From positions 97,243 to 152,002 of the forward strand of contig NZ_LT964761.1 of assembly GCF_900240275.1 (NCBI RefSeq): a stretch of DNA of 54,760 bases, read 5' to 3'. A model generated the notes under the pieces. That model was not told the origin of the DNA, ran no database searches, and was given only the letters and a program-made list of their open reading frames with translations. This document shows positions 1 through 7,021 of this stretch, piece by piece. The DNA comes from [Lactobacillus] timonensis. GTDB lineage: Bacteria; Bacillota; Bacilli; Lactobacillales; Lactobacillaceae. The first letter of the stretch is position 1. Every line of letters starts with the position of its first letter. The translations under genes and the position numbers were made by a program.

Positions 1-59
1 TTATCCAGCTGAAGCCCTGGGTCTTGGATTCCGGTTAAAAAGTTGATATCATTAGTCAT
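1..59 (-). CDS. ISL3-family transposase, N-terminal fragment cut by the window edge
   Basis: The ATG (complement of 57-59) follows a GAAAGGA ribosome binding site. It opens a frame identical to the first 19 codons of the transposase starting at 53450. The frame runs off the left edge, so only the start is present here. It is presumably a second full copy that reads away from the window. Confidence 0.85.
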   Translation of the reverse strand, partial: MTNDINFLTGIQDPGLQLD

Positions 60-193
60 GAGGATTAATTTCCTTTCTGGAGGACAATCACCACGATTTA
101 GGCTTTGGGGTGATTGTCCGTTTTTTTTATTGTCATCATAAACGAAAAACGGTACCGATGGAAAATTCCATCAGTACCGAATAGTGTAGAACC
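1..193 (-). mobile_element. Partial ISL3-family insertion sequence, left window edge
   Basis: These bases are an exact reverse complement of 53316-53508, the first part of the ISL3-type element at the right end. The inner terminus reads ggttctacactatt on the minus strand. Just inside it lies a near-perfect palindrome (about 150-179), then an 11-bp stem (GGACAATCACC and its complement, about 82-120) followed on the plus strand by a run of T. The element continues past base 1, so most of the transposase and the far terminal repeat are not visible. No target duplication can be scored. Confidence 0.9.
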
Positions 194-198
194 AATTA

Positions 199-234
199 AA
201 AAAGGATTAGCCATGACTGTGGCCAATCCTTTTT
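199..234 (-). terminator. Intrinsic terminator after hisS
   Basis: Arms 199-213 and 220-234 form a 15-bp stem with one wobble and a 6-nt loop, flanked by A and T runs so it can act in both directions. It lies 70 bp beyond the hisS stop and ends the hdc cluster just before the IS boundary. Confidence 0.85.
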
Positions 235-243
235 GCTTATTAC

Positions 244-302
244 TTACAGTTTAATTTATATTCGTTCATTGCTTATTACAGTTTTACAGTTTTATTTACA
301 GT
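244..302 (-). repeat. TTACAGT repeats and inverted copy of an hdcA-leader sequence
   Basis: The plus strand holds four copies of TTACAGT, at 244-250, 276-282, 284-290 and 296-302. The minus strand also reads AAATAAAACTGTAAAACT and ATAAGCAATGAACGAA. Nearly the same two blocks occur on the plus strand at 3514-3566, inside the hdcA 5' untranslated region. The 3' end of hisS and the 5' end of hdcA therefore carry an imperfect inverted repeat that brackets hdcA-hdcB-hisS. Confidence 0.7.
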
Positions 303-303
303 T

Positions 304-1596
304 TTATTTTAAGTATTGGGATGGATTTTCAAGAAGTTCGTTCACGGATACCTTAACTTTTTCATCAGAGCTCGTCCCACTCAGTTCCAAAGTCTTACTA
401 TCCACTTCTTTACTACCTATTACAGCAAAATACTTACTATTTCTTCGTGTAGCTTCTTTGATTTGAGTTCCAACTTTTAAACCCTGATAATCTTTGTCAA
501 CTTTAATACCTTTTTCACGAAGTGTTTCCATTAGTGAGAAAGCAAAATCGTTACCAGCTTTATCAGCAGTTACAAAGAATAGGTCCAATGATGGTTTGGG
601 AATAAAGTTTTTATTCTCATTTTTCAGCAACAATAATAGACGCTCAACACCGATACCATAACCAATCCCACCTTCATCAGGACCACCTAATTGAGAGATT
701 AGCCCATTATAACGGCCACCACCACAAATTGTAGTGTAACCACCGCCAAAGACAGGCGCATTAGACATGATTTCAAAAATGGTGTGAGTATAATAGTCCA
801 AACCACGAACCATGTCCGGATCTACAACATAATCAACGTTGAATTCGTCAAGGATTTTCTTAACATCATCAAAATACTTAGCAGAGTAATCTGACAAAGA
901 ATCAAGAATGGAAGGAGCGTCTTTTACAATTTCTTTATCATGAGGGTCCTTACTATCCAAAACACGAAGCGGATTCTTATACAATCTCTCTTGAGAATCT
1001 TCACTCAATTCATCATAAAATGGCTTTAAATAGTTAATTAAAGACTCACGATACCTTGTACGAGTCTCATTATCACCTAAAGTGTTAATTGCGACCCTAA
1101 GATTTTTGACTCCTAATCTCTTGAAGAATAAGAGAGCCTCCAAAATAACTTCAGCATCAATTTGTGGAGATTCACTATTTAATGCTTCACAGCCGATCTG
1201 AGTAAATTGACGTTGACGACCTGACTCAGGACGTTCATATCTAAACATTGGGCCCATGTAATATACTTTATACGGTTTCGGGCATTCTGGACCAAATAAT
1301 TTATTTTGGACATATGCACGAACAACACCAGCCGTACCCTCAGGACGTAAAGCAATGTGACGATTACCCTTATCGTAGAAATCATACATTTGCTTTTCAA
1401 CAATGTCTGAAGTATCCCCAACGTTTCGAGAATATACGTCAAAGGCTTCAAACATTGGTGTCCGAATTTCGGAATAACCAAACTGGCTAAAGGTTTGCCT
1501 TGCGACACCTTCAACCTTTTGCCACAGATCACTATCACCTGGCAAAATATCAGCAGTTCCACGTGGCCGCTGATACTTTACTTTCTTATTGGGCAT
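304..1596 (-). CDS. hisS: Histidyl-tRNA synthetase of the hdc cluster
   Basis: Class II aminoacyl-tRNA synthetase of 430 residues that charges tRNA-His. Visible signatures are the motif 2 region (LRPEGTAGVVRAY), the histidine-specific RGLDYYTHTIFE segment and GGGRYNGL, with an intact anticodon-binding C-terminus. The start at 1596 (MPNKKVKYQRPRGTAD) is preceded by AAAGGAGAG at good spacing. The frame is open 33 codons further upstream, but that stretch is the leader terminator, so it was not used. It is the last gene of the hdcP-hdcA-hdcB-hisS cluster. In lactic acid bacteria a synthetase copy often accompanies amino-acid decarboxylase genes, usually beside a housekeeping copy elsewhere; that second copy is not visible here. 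Confidence 0.93.
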   Translation of the reverse strand: MPNKKVKYQRPRGTADILPGDSDLWQKVEGVARQTFSQFGYSEIRTPMFEAFDVYSRNVGDTSDIVEKQMYDFYDKGNRHIALRPEGTAGVVRAYVQNKLFGPECPKPYKVYYMGPMFRYERPESGRQRQFTQIGCEALNSESPQIDAEVILEALLFFKRLGVKNLRVAINTLGDNETRTRYRESLINYLKPFYDELSEDSQERLYKNPLRVLDSKDPHDKEIVKDAPSILDSLSDYSAKYFDDVKKILDEFNVDYVVDPDMVRGLDYYTHTIFEIMSNAPVFGGGYTTICGGGRYNGLISQLGGPDEGGIGYGIGVERLLLLLKNENKNFIPKPSLDLFFVTADKAGNDFAFSLMETLREKGIKVDKDYQGLKVGTQIKEATRRNSKYFAVIGSKEVDSKTLELSGTSSDEKVKVSVNELLENPSQYLK

Positions 1597-1881
1597 ATTC
1601 TTTCTCTCCTTTCCATTAAAAAACTCCCTAAAGATAATAAAATCTTTAGGGAGCTTACTACTATGTGTTTTTACCTCATCCATAATACTGTCCAAGTATT
1701 ATGACACACCTGCTGAGTAACCAGCAGCCGGGGTAATAACGCTCCCCATCACGATATATATTACTTTGTTCACATATACGGTTTTGCAAGTAACTAGTTT
1801 TAGCAATATTACAATAGATTCAATGAATAACTACTGAAATTAGGACGCATGCATAGGCTTGCGTATTACCTTAATGATGTT
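1597..1881 (-). promoter_or_regulatory. Structured hisS leader with intrinsic terminator (attenuator-like)
   Basis: From the predicted start near 1881 to the hisS ATG the transcript has about 285 nt of leader. It contains hairpins at about 1711-1728 (CTGCTG/CAGCAG) and 1683-1702 (8-bp stem ATAATACT). A perfect 12-bp terminator follows (arms 1642-1653 and 1624-1635) with a U run just before the hisS ribosome binding site. The 5' arm GCUCCCU (complement of 1648-1654) can instead pair with GGGGAGC (complement of 1741-1747), a possible antiterminator. No UGGNACCGCG T-box sequence is seen, so the sensing mechanism is unknown. Confidence 0.65.
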
Positions 1882-1887
1882 GACTTA

Positions 1888-1916
1888 ATATTAACTTTTG
1901 AAATGCAAAATGTCAA
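1888..1916 (-). promoter_or_regulatory. hisS promoter, sigma-A type
   Basis: The minus strand shows TTGACA (complement of 1911-1916), exactly 17 nt, then TAATAT (complement of 1888-1893). This is a near-consensus vegetative promoter starting 17 bp after the hdcB stop, so hisS can be transcribed independently of hdcAB. Confidence 0.8.
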
Positions 1917-1932
1917 TATCAAATGATCAGAT

Positions 1933-2457
1933 TTATTTACCAGCTTTGGGATAAGCAGGATTTGCATCATCATACTGGTAATGGCTAATATGGCCATCCT
2001 GCATCCAGCGACGCAATCTGTCATTTTCTTCTGCATGATCCGGATCAAGTAACTGAGGAAACTCTCCCCGAATTGTATTATCATAGCCAGCTAATGTAAT
2101 CGTTCTTGGTTTAACATCCTGGATATAGTCAAACGCACGTCCAGCTATGATGTCTTTTAATTGGAAAGTTTCGCCACTCTTAAGAGTAATAATTACTTCG
2201 CCATGAGGAACTGGCTTAACAAACTTGACACTTTCAACATCACTCTTGTGGAATTGCTTTAAGGAATTACCGTTCGCGATGTAAAAGTCTTTTATAGACG
2301 TTAAATAAAAGACATTTTGACCATTCTCATGATTAATGATAACCTGTGAGAACCTTACGCCACTATTCTTTACTAGTTTCATAAGTTCATCAGTAATCCA
2401 CTTCTTAGGAATGGCTTCGTGAATGCGGCCCATACTAACTTCATAATTATCATTCAT
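1933..2457 (-). CDS. hdcB: HdcB, histidine decarboxylase maturation protein
   Basis: A 174-residue protein immediately downstream of hdcA. From what is known of the family, HdcB is needed for the self-cleavage that makes active pyruvoyl HdcA; it has no recognised catalytic motif of its own. The sequence begins MNDNYEVSMGRIHEAIPK and is soluble, with no signal peptide or membrane segment. The ATG at 2457 was chosen because GGAG lies 9 nt upstream; an upstream in-frame TTG overlaps that binding site. The call rests on position in the cluster, size and recognised overall sequence. A hairpin between hdcA and hdcB suggests partial termination, so hdcB is probably made at lower levels than hdcA. 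Confidence 0.88.
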   Translation of the reverse strand: MNDNYEVSMGRIHEAIPKKWITDELMKLVKNSGVRFSQVIINHENGQNVFYLTSIKDFYIANGNSLKQFHKSDVESVKFVKPVPHGEVIITLKSGETFQLKDIIAGRAFDYIQDVKPRTITLAGYDNTIRGEFPQLLDPDHAEENDRLRRWMQDGHISHYQYDDANPAYPKAGK

Positions 2458-2488
2458 AAATTTAAGCTCCAATATTATGGACTCAAGA

Positions 2489-2527
2489 AAAAGAAGAGGT
2501 AGCCAAACAAAACTACCCCTTCTTCTT
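2489..2527 (-). terminator. Hairpin between hdcA and hdcB
   Basis: On the minus strand GAAGAAGGGGTAG pairs with CTACCTCTTCTT, followed by TTTC. It lies in the hdcA-hdcB gap and looks like a partial intrinsic terminator or mRNA-stabilising hairpin. It would give abundant hdcA message with some readthrough into hdcB. Confidence 0.65.
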
Positions 2528-2555
2528 CGGAAATCGATTGGCTGTTATATACTAA

Positions 2556-3491
2556 TTAGTACTTAAGAGCGTTATTAGCTGACAGAGACTTGTATCCCAT
2601 CTTCTCCAGCCATTCTGGCATCGTTAAGTTCTCCATAATTTCCATATCCTTGTCAGGAGTGAGGATAGACCCACCAGGAATGGAATCTACTGGCATTGAA
2701 ACATAAGGAGCAACAGTAATAGCGTTACCAATCTGGCCTGGCTTCATCATAGCATGTGCGAAACCAATCCAAGAACCCTTGAATGAAGCCTTAGCGTCTT
2801 CACCACATTCGGCAATTGACTTAGCCATTGCCATACGACGGCCTTTCAGGTATTCAATAAGTTCATCTTCGTTAGGAGTTTCCCATACACCGGCATCTTC
2901 AACGAACATGCTGGAATCCTTTGATGGATCCTTAGCAAATGAAATAGCGATAGCAGACCAAACACCATAACCCTGACCTGGCTTCATGTCAGCATCATTC
3001 TTTGGACGTTCTGCAGTAACACCCTTGTTAGCACAAACAATGAATGAACCAGGAGCTGGGTAGTGACGACGGTTTTCTTCGGTACCAAAGTATTCAACTA
3101 AGGAGTCTTGAAGCGGCTTAGCATCGTAAATTGGAAGATCAGAACCATCCCACTGCTTTACTGTAAATAATGGCTTTGCCTTGTCTACTTCTGGGTTACG
3201 AAGCATATCATAACCAATCAAGTGACCTTGTGGGCCAGTGAATGATGAGGCAGTGGTCATGTTAATTTGACCAATGTAAGCATTCTTACATTCAGCACGG
3301 TCATATGAAACAATACCGTCCAGAACATCGTCATCACTCTTGTCACGAACACCAGCATCAACCTTTAAACCTGTAACATAACCGTTACCAAGGTTACCTG
3401 GTTCCATGTAACCACGTGACCATTTAGTGTATGGACTGATGGCAATGCGATCAACACCAAGTTTATTCAACTTCGTATCTAATTCTGACAT
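2556..3491 (-). CDS. hdcA: Pyruvoyl-dependent histidine decarboxylase proenzyme
   Basis: Converts histidine to histamine and CO2, consuming a cytoplasmic proton. The 311-residue length matches the proenzyme of Gram-positive lactic acid bacteria. The TTASSFTG segment holds the serine pair (Ser82-Ser83 counting Met) where the chain self-cleaves into a beta chain and an alpha chain capped by a pyruvoyl group. The ATG at 3491 is preceded by GGAGG; the track-like extension MDGGFI upstream overlaps the binding site. It has its own promoter and a cre-like site. With HdcP it forms a decarboxylation/exchange system that raises internal pH and generates proton motive force. The pyruvoyl type is unrelated to the PLP enzymes of Gram-negative bacteria. 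Confidence 0.97.
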   Translation of the reverse strand: MSELDTKLNKLGVDRIAISPYTKWSRGYMEPGNLGNGYVTGLKVDAGVRDKSDDDVLDGIVSYDRAECKNAYIGQINMTTASSFTGPQGHLIGYDMLRNPEVDKAKPLFTVKQWDGSDLPIYDAKPLQDSLVEYFGTEENRRHYPAPGSFIVCANKGVTAERPKNDADMKPGQGYGVWSAIAISFAKDPSKDSSMFVEDAGVWETPNEDELIEYLKGRRMAMAKSIAECGEDAKASFKGSWIGFAHAMMKPGQIGNAITVAPYVSMPVDSIPGGSILTPDKDMEIMENLTMPEWLEKMGYKSLSANNALKY

Positions 3492-3557
3492 AATAAATCC
3501 TCCATCCAAAAATAAAATAAAACTGTAAAAACTATAAGTGTAAAGAATAAATAAGCA

Positions 3558-3579
3558 ATGAACGAAAACGCTTTCTACT
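3558..3579 (+). promoter_or_regulatory. Operator-like motif in the hdcA leader, with cre-like core
   Basis: The plus strand reads ATGAACGAAAACGCTTTCTA, continuing CT. Almost the same sequence with one base fewer lies on the minus strand at 5263-5283 downstream of the hdcP promoter. On the minus strand the inner part AGAAAGCGTTTTCGT matches the CcpA cre consensus with two mismatches. It sits about +7 to +28 from the predicted hdcA start site, where a bound repressor would block elongation. Confidence 0.6.
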
Positions 3580-3592
3580 CTTCACATTTCTT

Positions 3593-3621
3593 AGTATACC
3601 ACTGCATCATTTTTTTGTGAA
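3593..3621 (-). promoter_or_regulatory. hdcA promoter
   Basis: The minus strand has TTCACA (complement of 3616-3621), 17 nt, then TATACT (complement of 3593-3598). Transcription would start near 3586, leaving about 95 nt of leader before the hdcA ATG. Confidence 0.7.
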
Positions 3622-3682
3622 GAGATTCCCAATACAAATAGTCATTTTTAAAGAACATATTTAATTTATATACATAATATAC

Positions 3683-3726
3683 AAATCAAAAAAGCCATAC
3701 GATAAAACGTACAGCTTTTCTGATTT
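3683..3726 (-). terminator. Intrinsic terminator after hdcP
   Basis: Arms around 3683-3701 and 3708-3726 form a long stem with small imperfections. On the minus strand it runs AAATCAGAAAAGCTGTACG, loop, then the complement ending in a T-rich tract. It ends hdcP transcription and separates it from hdcA. Confidence 0.8.
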
Positions 3727-3753
3727 GTACCAATGAACTAAGAAATAATATCA

Positions 3754-5214
3754 TTAACCCTTAGCAAGAACATATATCCCGTAAAGAGCAACTAAGACAA
3801 TTACGATAGCGAAAATTAATTCACCTTTCGTGAATGCCTTCTTATTGTGTTGCTTACGTGCCCACATATATACTGGAATACCTACTGCATAGAAGATAAA
3901 TGAAATCAAAGTATACTTGATTTCAGCAGAATATGCCATGAAGAGAATGTAAGCAAATGCAAGCAGACCAATAATCATACCATTCTGTTTGCGGTGCTTA
4001 GTTTGACTATCAAAATCAGTCATAGATGGACGCGAAATTTTAATCAGGTACATTGCACTGAACAGATATGGTGGAACGGTCATAACACCAACAATAGTCA
4101 GTAACATTTGATATGCACTCTCGTCAAAGTGTGCAATCAAAATAATAATCTGAATAACGACAGTTGCAACAATGATTGAGAATGCTGGTGCACCATTCTT
4201 ATTAACCTTAGCAAATGCTGCTGGGAATGATCCTTCAGATTGTGCAGCGTGCTGTGGTAATTCAGCAAGCATTTGAATCCATGAAATCCAACTGGAGAAT
4301 ACCGCAAACAGCAATGCGATAGTGATAACATCTCGACCAATAGTACTGTGCCACAAATTAGTCAGAATGTATGCAGTTGATGGCGAAGTTAACTTTGCAA
4401 GTTGACCATAGCTGTAAACACCAAGTGACAGTGTACCAACCAGGGCGTACATTACTAGACAAACAATGAAGCCCATAACAGTTGCCTTAGGAACTTGGCG
4501 AACATCACGTGCCTTGCCAGACATGACAACGGCACCTTCAATACCACCAAACAGCCACAAGGTAACCATCATAGTATTCATCAATTGATGCATAACGCTG
4601 CCCATCGGCTTGTCGCTTACCTTTGCTACAGCATGTGTAGCATTAGCGTTCAAAGTAAATGTGTGAGGATCAAAATGAATAGCAACAGTGATCAAGAACA
4701 CAATAACAACGGCAAGCATAAGCACAGTTGAGAATGATTGAACCTTACTTGAAACTTCAACACCACGAAGTACCAGAGCTGTAATAGCCCAAGTGATAAT
4801 GGAAGCACCAATAACTGATGGCCAGTTATTACCACCGGTAAATACACCAGGGAAGAAGTAATCAAGAGTACTCATAACAAGTACCGCATATGCCGCATTA
4901 GCAGCACATTCACAAATGAAGTAAGCCCATGCGGTAAAGAACCCACTAAAGTCCCCGAAACCAACTTGAGCATACTTGTAAAGACCAGCAGTTAAGTCAG
5001 GCTTAACATCACTAAGAATAACGAACATTTCAGCGATAAACCAAATACCAATACCAGTTACAATCCAGGAAATAATCTGAGCAGTTAACCCAGCTTCCAT
5101 AGACATGTTCTTTGGTAAGTCAAAAACACCTGACCCAACCATGGCACTAATACATAGGGCTAGTAAGCCGAACAAGCCAAGCTTTCCGGCAGAAGCCTTG
5201 TTATCATCAACCAT
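3754..5214 (-). CDS. hdcP: Histidine/histamine antiporter
   Basis: A 486-residue APC-superfamily exchanger with about 12 hydrophobic membrane spans. The N-terminal span carries SAMVGSGVFDLP, the conserved glycine-rich segment of amino acid/amine antiporters. In histamine producers this protein imports histidine in exchange for decarboxylated histamine, an electrogenic step that helps build proton motive force. The assignment follows from position next to hdcA and resemblance to arginine/ornithine-type exchangers. The start is ATG at 5214 with AGAGAGGTCG upstream. It has its own promoter and a terminator, so it is a single-gene unit. The order hdcP-hdcA-hdcB-hisS is the one described for Lactobacillus hilgardii and Oenococcus-type clusters. 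Confidence 0.9.
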   Translation of the reverse strand: MVDDNKASAGKLGLFGLLALCISAMVGSGVFDLPKNMSMEAGLTAQIISWIVTGIGIWFIAEMFVILSDVKPDLTAGLYKYAQVGFGDFSGFFTAWAYFICECAANAAYAVLVMSTLDYFFPGVFTGGNNWPSVIGASIITWAITALVLRGVEVSSKVQSFSTVLMLAVVIVFLITVAIHFDPHTFTLNANATHAVAKVSDKPMGSVMHQLMNTMMVTLWLFGGIEGAVVMSGKARDVRQVPKATVMGFIVCLVMYALVGTLSLGVYSYGQLAKLTSPSTAYILTNLWHSTIGRDVITIALLFAVFSSWISWIQMLAELPQHAAQSEGSFPAAFAKVNKNGAPAFSIIVATVVIQIIILIAHFDESAYQMLLTIVGVMTVPPYLFSAMYLIKISRPSMTDFDSQTKHRKQNGMIIGLLAFAYILFMAYSAEIKYTLISFIFYAVGIPVYMWARKQHNKKAFTKGELIFAIVIVLVALYGIYVLAKG

Positions 5215-5262
5215 AAAAACACGACCTCTCTAAGAGTAAGAAAAAAAACATAATTGCAAAAA

Positions 5263-5283
5263 AGTAGAAATGTTCTCGTTCAT
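5263..5283 (-). promoter_or_regulatory. Operator-like motif in the hdcP leader
   Basis: The minus strand reads ATGAACGAGAACATTTCTAC, then T, matching the hdcA-leader motif at 3558-3579 except for one gap and two or three changes. It lies about +11 to +31 from the predicted hdcP start. It faces the opposite way relative to transcription compared with the hdcA copy, as expected for a roughly symmetrical operator. The central CG of a cre site is not conserved here, so a cluster-specific regulator is an alternative to CcpA. Confidence 0.55.
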
Positions 5284-5300
5284 GCTCAATTCTAACACTC

Positions 5301-5329
5301 TGTATACTTCCATTCAAACAGCGTTTTAA
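5301..5329 (-). promoter_or_regulatory. hdcP promoter
   Basis: The minus strand shows TTAAAA (complement of 5324-5329), 17 nt, then TATACA (complement of 5301-5306), preceding hdcP by about 90 nt. The -35 box is weak, the -10 good. Confidence 0.6.
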
Positions 5330-5464
5330 GGAAATAATGAGATAATAAGGTCATTGAGAATTCATAACAACGAAAAATTATATTCTATATGTTAAGTGAT
5401 TATTACAATTCATTTCCTACTCATCTTAGGGGAACGCAAATTATAAATTATGAATAATATAAAA
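5330..5464. other. AT-rich intergenic junction of the hdc island
   Basis: With the flanking sites this forms a ~316-bp gene-free stretch between hdcP and the kinase gene. It is very AT-rich and holds no open frame or RNA gene that I can see. Composition changes sharply to moderate GC at about 5520, which marks the right boundary of the histamine cluster. Confidence 0.6.
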
Positions 5465-5499
5465 AATAAGAACATTGATATAACTCAAATGTTCTTATT
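5465..5499 (-). terminator. Intrinsic terminator after the sensor kinase gene
   Basis: Perfect 12-bp arms 5465-5476 and 5488-5499 (AATAAGAACATT) with an 11-nt loop, followed on the minus strand by TTTT. It lies 32 bp past the kinase stop. Confidence 0.8.
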
Positions 5500-5530
5500 A
5501 GTTTTAAATTTTTCAAGCACCACAACATTA

Positions 5531-6994
5531 TTAATCTTCAGCAATCGGCAAAGTTACCCGGAAAATCGAACCGTACCCCAGTGAACTCTCCAAGCTGATA
5601 GTTCCGTGGTAGCCCTCCACCAGCCGCTTGGCGATGGCCAGGCCGAGACCGTTGCCACCCTTTTTGCGACTGCGGGCTTTATCGACCCGGTAAAAGCGGT
5701 CAAAGACTTTCTTGGTTTCTTCAGGGGCAATCCCCTCCCCAAAGTCCTGCACAGCGATTTCCACCGCGTTCAGACTCTTTGACAGGGTAATGTGAACTTC
5801 TTTCCGCTGTGTCGAATACTTAATGGCGTTATCACAAAGGATAATCAAGATCTGTTCTAAGTGATCACGGTGTATTTTGACTTTGACTGGCCGATGGAGG
5901 TCATCATCGAGCATAAAAACAAAGTCGGGATGGATCATCTTAAAGTCGTTATAAACCTGGTTGACGACGTCATTGACCACCGTTGTCGAGTCACGGAACT
6001 GGATATCAACTTGTTCCGCCCGGCTCAGGTCTAACATTTCCTTGACCAGGTTGTTCATCCGCTTCGTTTCCTGCATGATCGCGTCAATGGATTCGTCAAG
6101 AATTTCGGGCTTTTCTTTCCCCCACCGCTGGAGCATTTGAATATGCCCCTGAATAATGGCCATTGGCGTCCGCAATTCATGGGAAACGTCGCCCACAAAC
6201 TGAGATTGCTGGTTGATGTAGCGCTGCGTCTGATCCAGCATTTTGTTAAACATCTGTCCCAGCTTCGCCAGCTCATCGTTTGCCCGTGAAACCTCAACAC
6301 GGGCATCACGGGTCGGATCCGCGCTGACTTCCTCCAGAGTCGAATGAATGCTGTTAAGCGGCGACAATAACAAGTACGTTAAAAAGTAGCCGAGCAGCCC
6401 GCTGAGCAGAACCACCAGCAGCAACAACAGCAAGGCAATTACTGCCATGTGAGCAAACCGCTTGTGGTAGCTGTTCAGTGGGTTTTCAACTTGCAAGTAG
6501 CCAATTACTTGCTGGCTGCCCTCCCGCCGTAACGGTCGGCTAGCCAGCAGAATCCGGTGGTCGTTTCCCCTGACTAGCTGGGCGTTCTTTTCCCGGGAGC
6601 TTTTAACCAGTTTTTTCTGCGGCTGTCCCGTCGAAAAAACCGGTTGTCCTTGCCGGTCATAGATAGTCACCACCAAGTGGCTGTCTGCCAAGCCCTCGAC
6701 TACTGGCGTCTTATAAAAATTGCCGGTTGCCCGTGCTGGCTGCTTTTTCAGTAGCGCGTCTTGGACATTATGCTCGGTCAAGGAGACTGGATGTTCATTT
6801 TCCAGCCGATGGCTAATTATCTGCGCACTGCTGTTAACCGCCTGTTTTTCCTGCTTTAACAGGTCAGAGTTAAATGACCAGAAAAGAGTCGAAGCGAGAG
6901 CAACAAAAATGACGAACGCACCGAGGGCCGTTCCAATTGCCCACTTCACTTTTAATGAAATAAAGCGTTTCTGTGGTTCCTGTTCAGAGTTCAT
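5531..6994 (-). CDS. arlS: Sensor histidine kinase, ArlS/CsrS type
   Basis: A 487-residue membrane kinase. Membrane spans lie near residues 17-39 and 183-205, enclosing an extracellular sensor of about 140 residues. A HAMP linker follows (about 206-258), then the H-box FVGDVSHELRTP with phospho-acceptor His272. The ATP domain has the N-box (Asn389, CDNAIKYS), DFGEG at 417-421 and GNGLGL at 447-452. It is the partner of the response regulator 27 bp upstream. In the family this pair controls surface proteins, autolysis and adhesion; the signal here is unknown. The downstream neighbour on the same strand is the hdc island, separated by a terminator. The symbol is by family resemblance only. Confidence 0.88.
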   Translation of the reverse strand: MNSEQEPQKRFISLKVKWAIGTALGAFVIFVALASTLFWSFNSDLLKQEKQAVNSSAQIISHRLENEHPVSLTEHNVQDALLKKQPARATGNFYKTPVVEGLADSHLVVTIYDRQGQPVFSTGQPQKKLVKSSREKNAQLVRGNDHRILLASRPLRREGSQQVIGYLQVENPLNSYHKRFAHMAVIALLLLLLVVLLSGLLGYFLTYLLLSPLNSIHSTLEEVSADPTRDARVEVSRANDELAKLGQMFNKMLDQTQRYINQQSQFVGDVSHELRTPMAIIQGHIQMLQRWGKEKPEILDESIDAIMQETKRMNNLVKEMLDLSRAEQVDIQFRDSTTVVNDVVNQVYNDFKMIHPDFVFMLDDDLHRPVKVKIHRDHLEQILIILCDNAIKYSTQRKEVHITLSKSLNAVEIAVQDFGEGIAPEETKKVFDRFYRVDKARSRKKGGNGLGLAIAKRLVEGYHGTISLESSLGYGSIFRVTLPIAED

Positions 6995-7021
6995 TGCTTA
7001 ACCCCACTTTTTCAATGGCAA

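Noticed and set aside
1597-1695. 33-residue N-terminal extension of HisRS
   Set aside because: The extension is encoded by the leader terminator hairpin, and the strong ribosome site lies just before the ATG at 1596.
1597-1881. T-box riboswitch upstream of hisS
   Set aside because: The leader length and terminator fit, but the conserved UGGNACCGCG element is not present on the minus strand. It is reported only as an attenuator-like leader.
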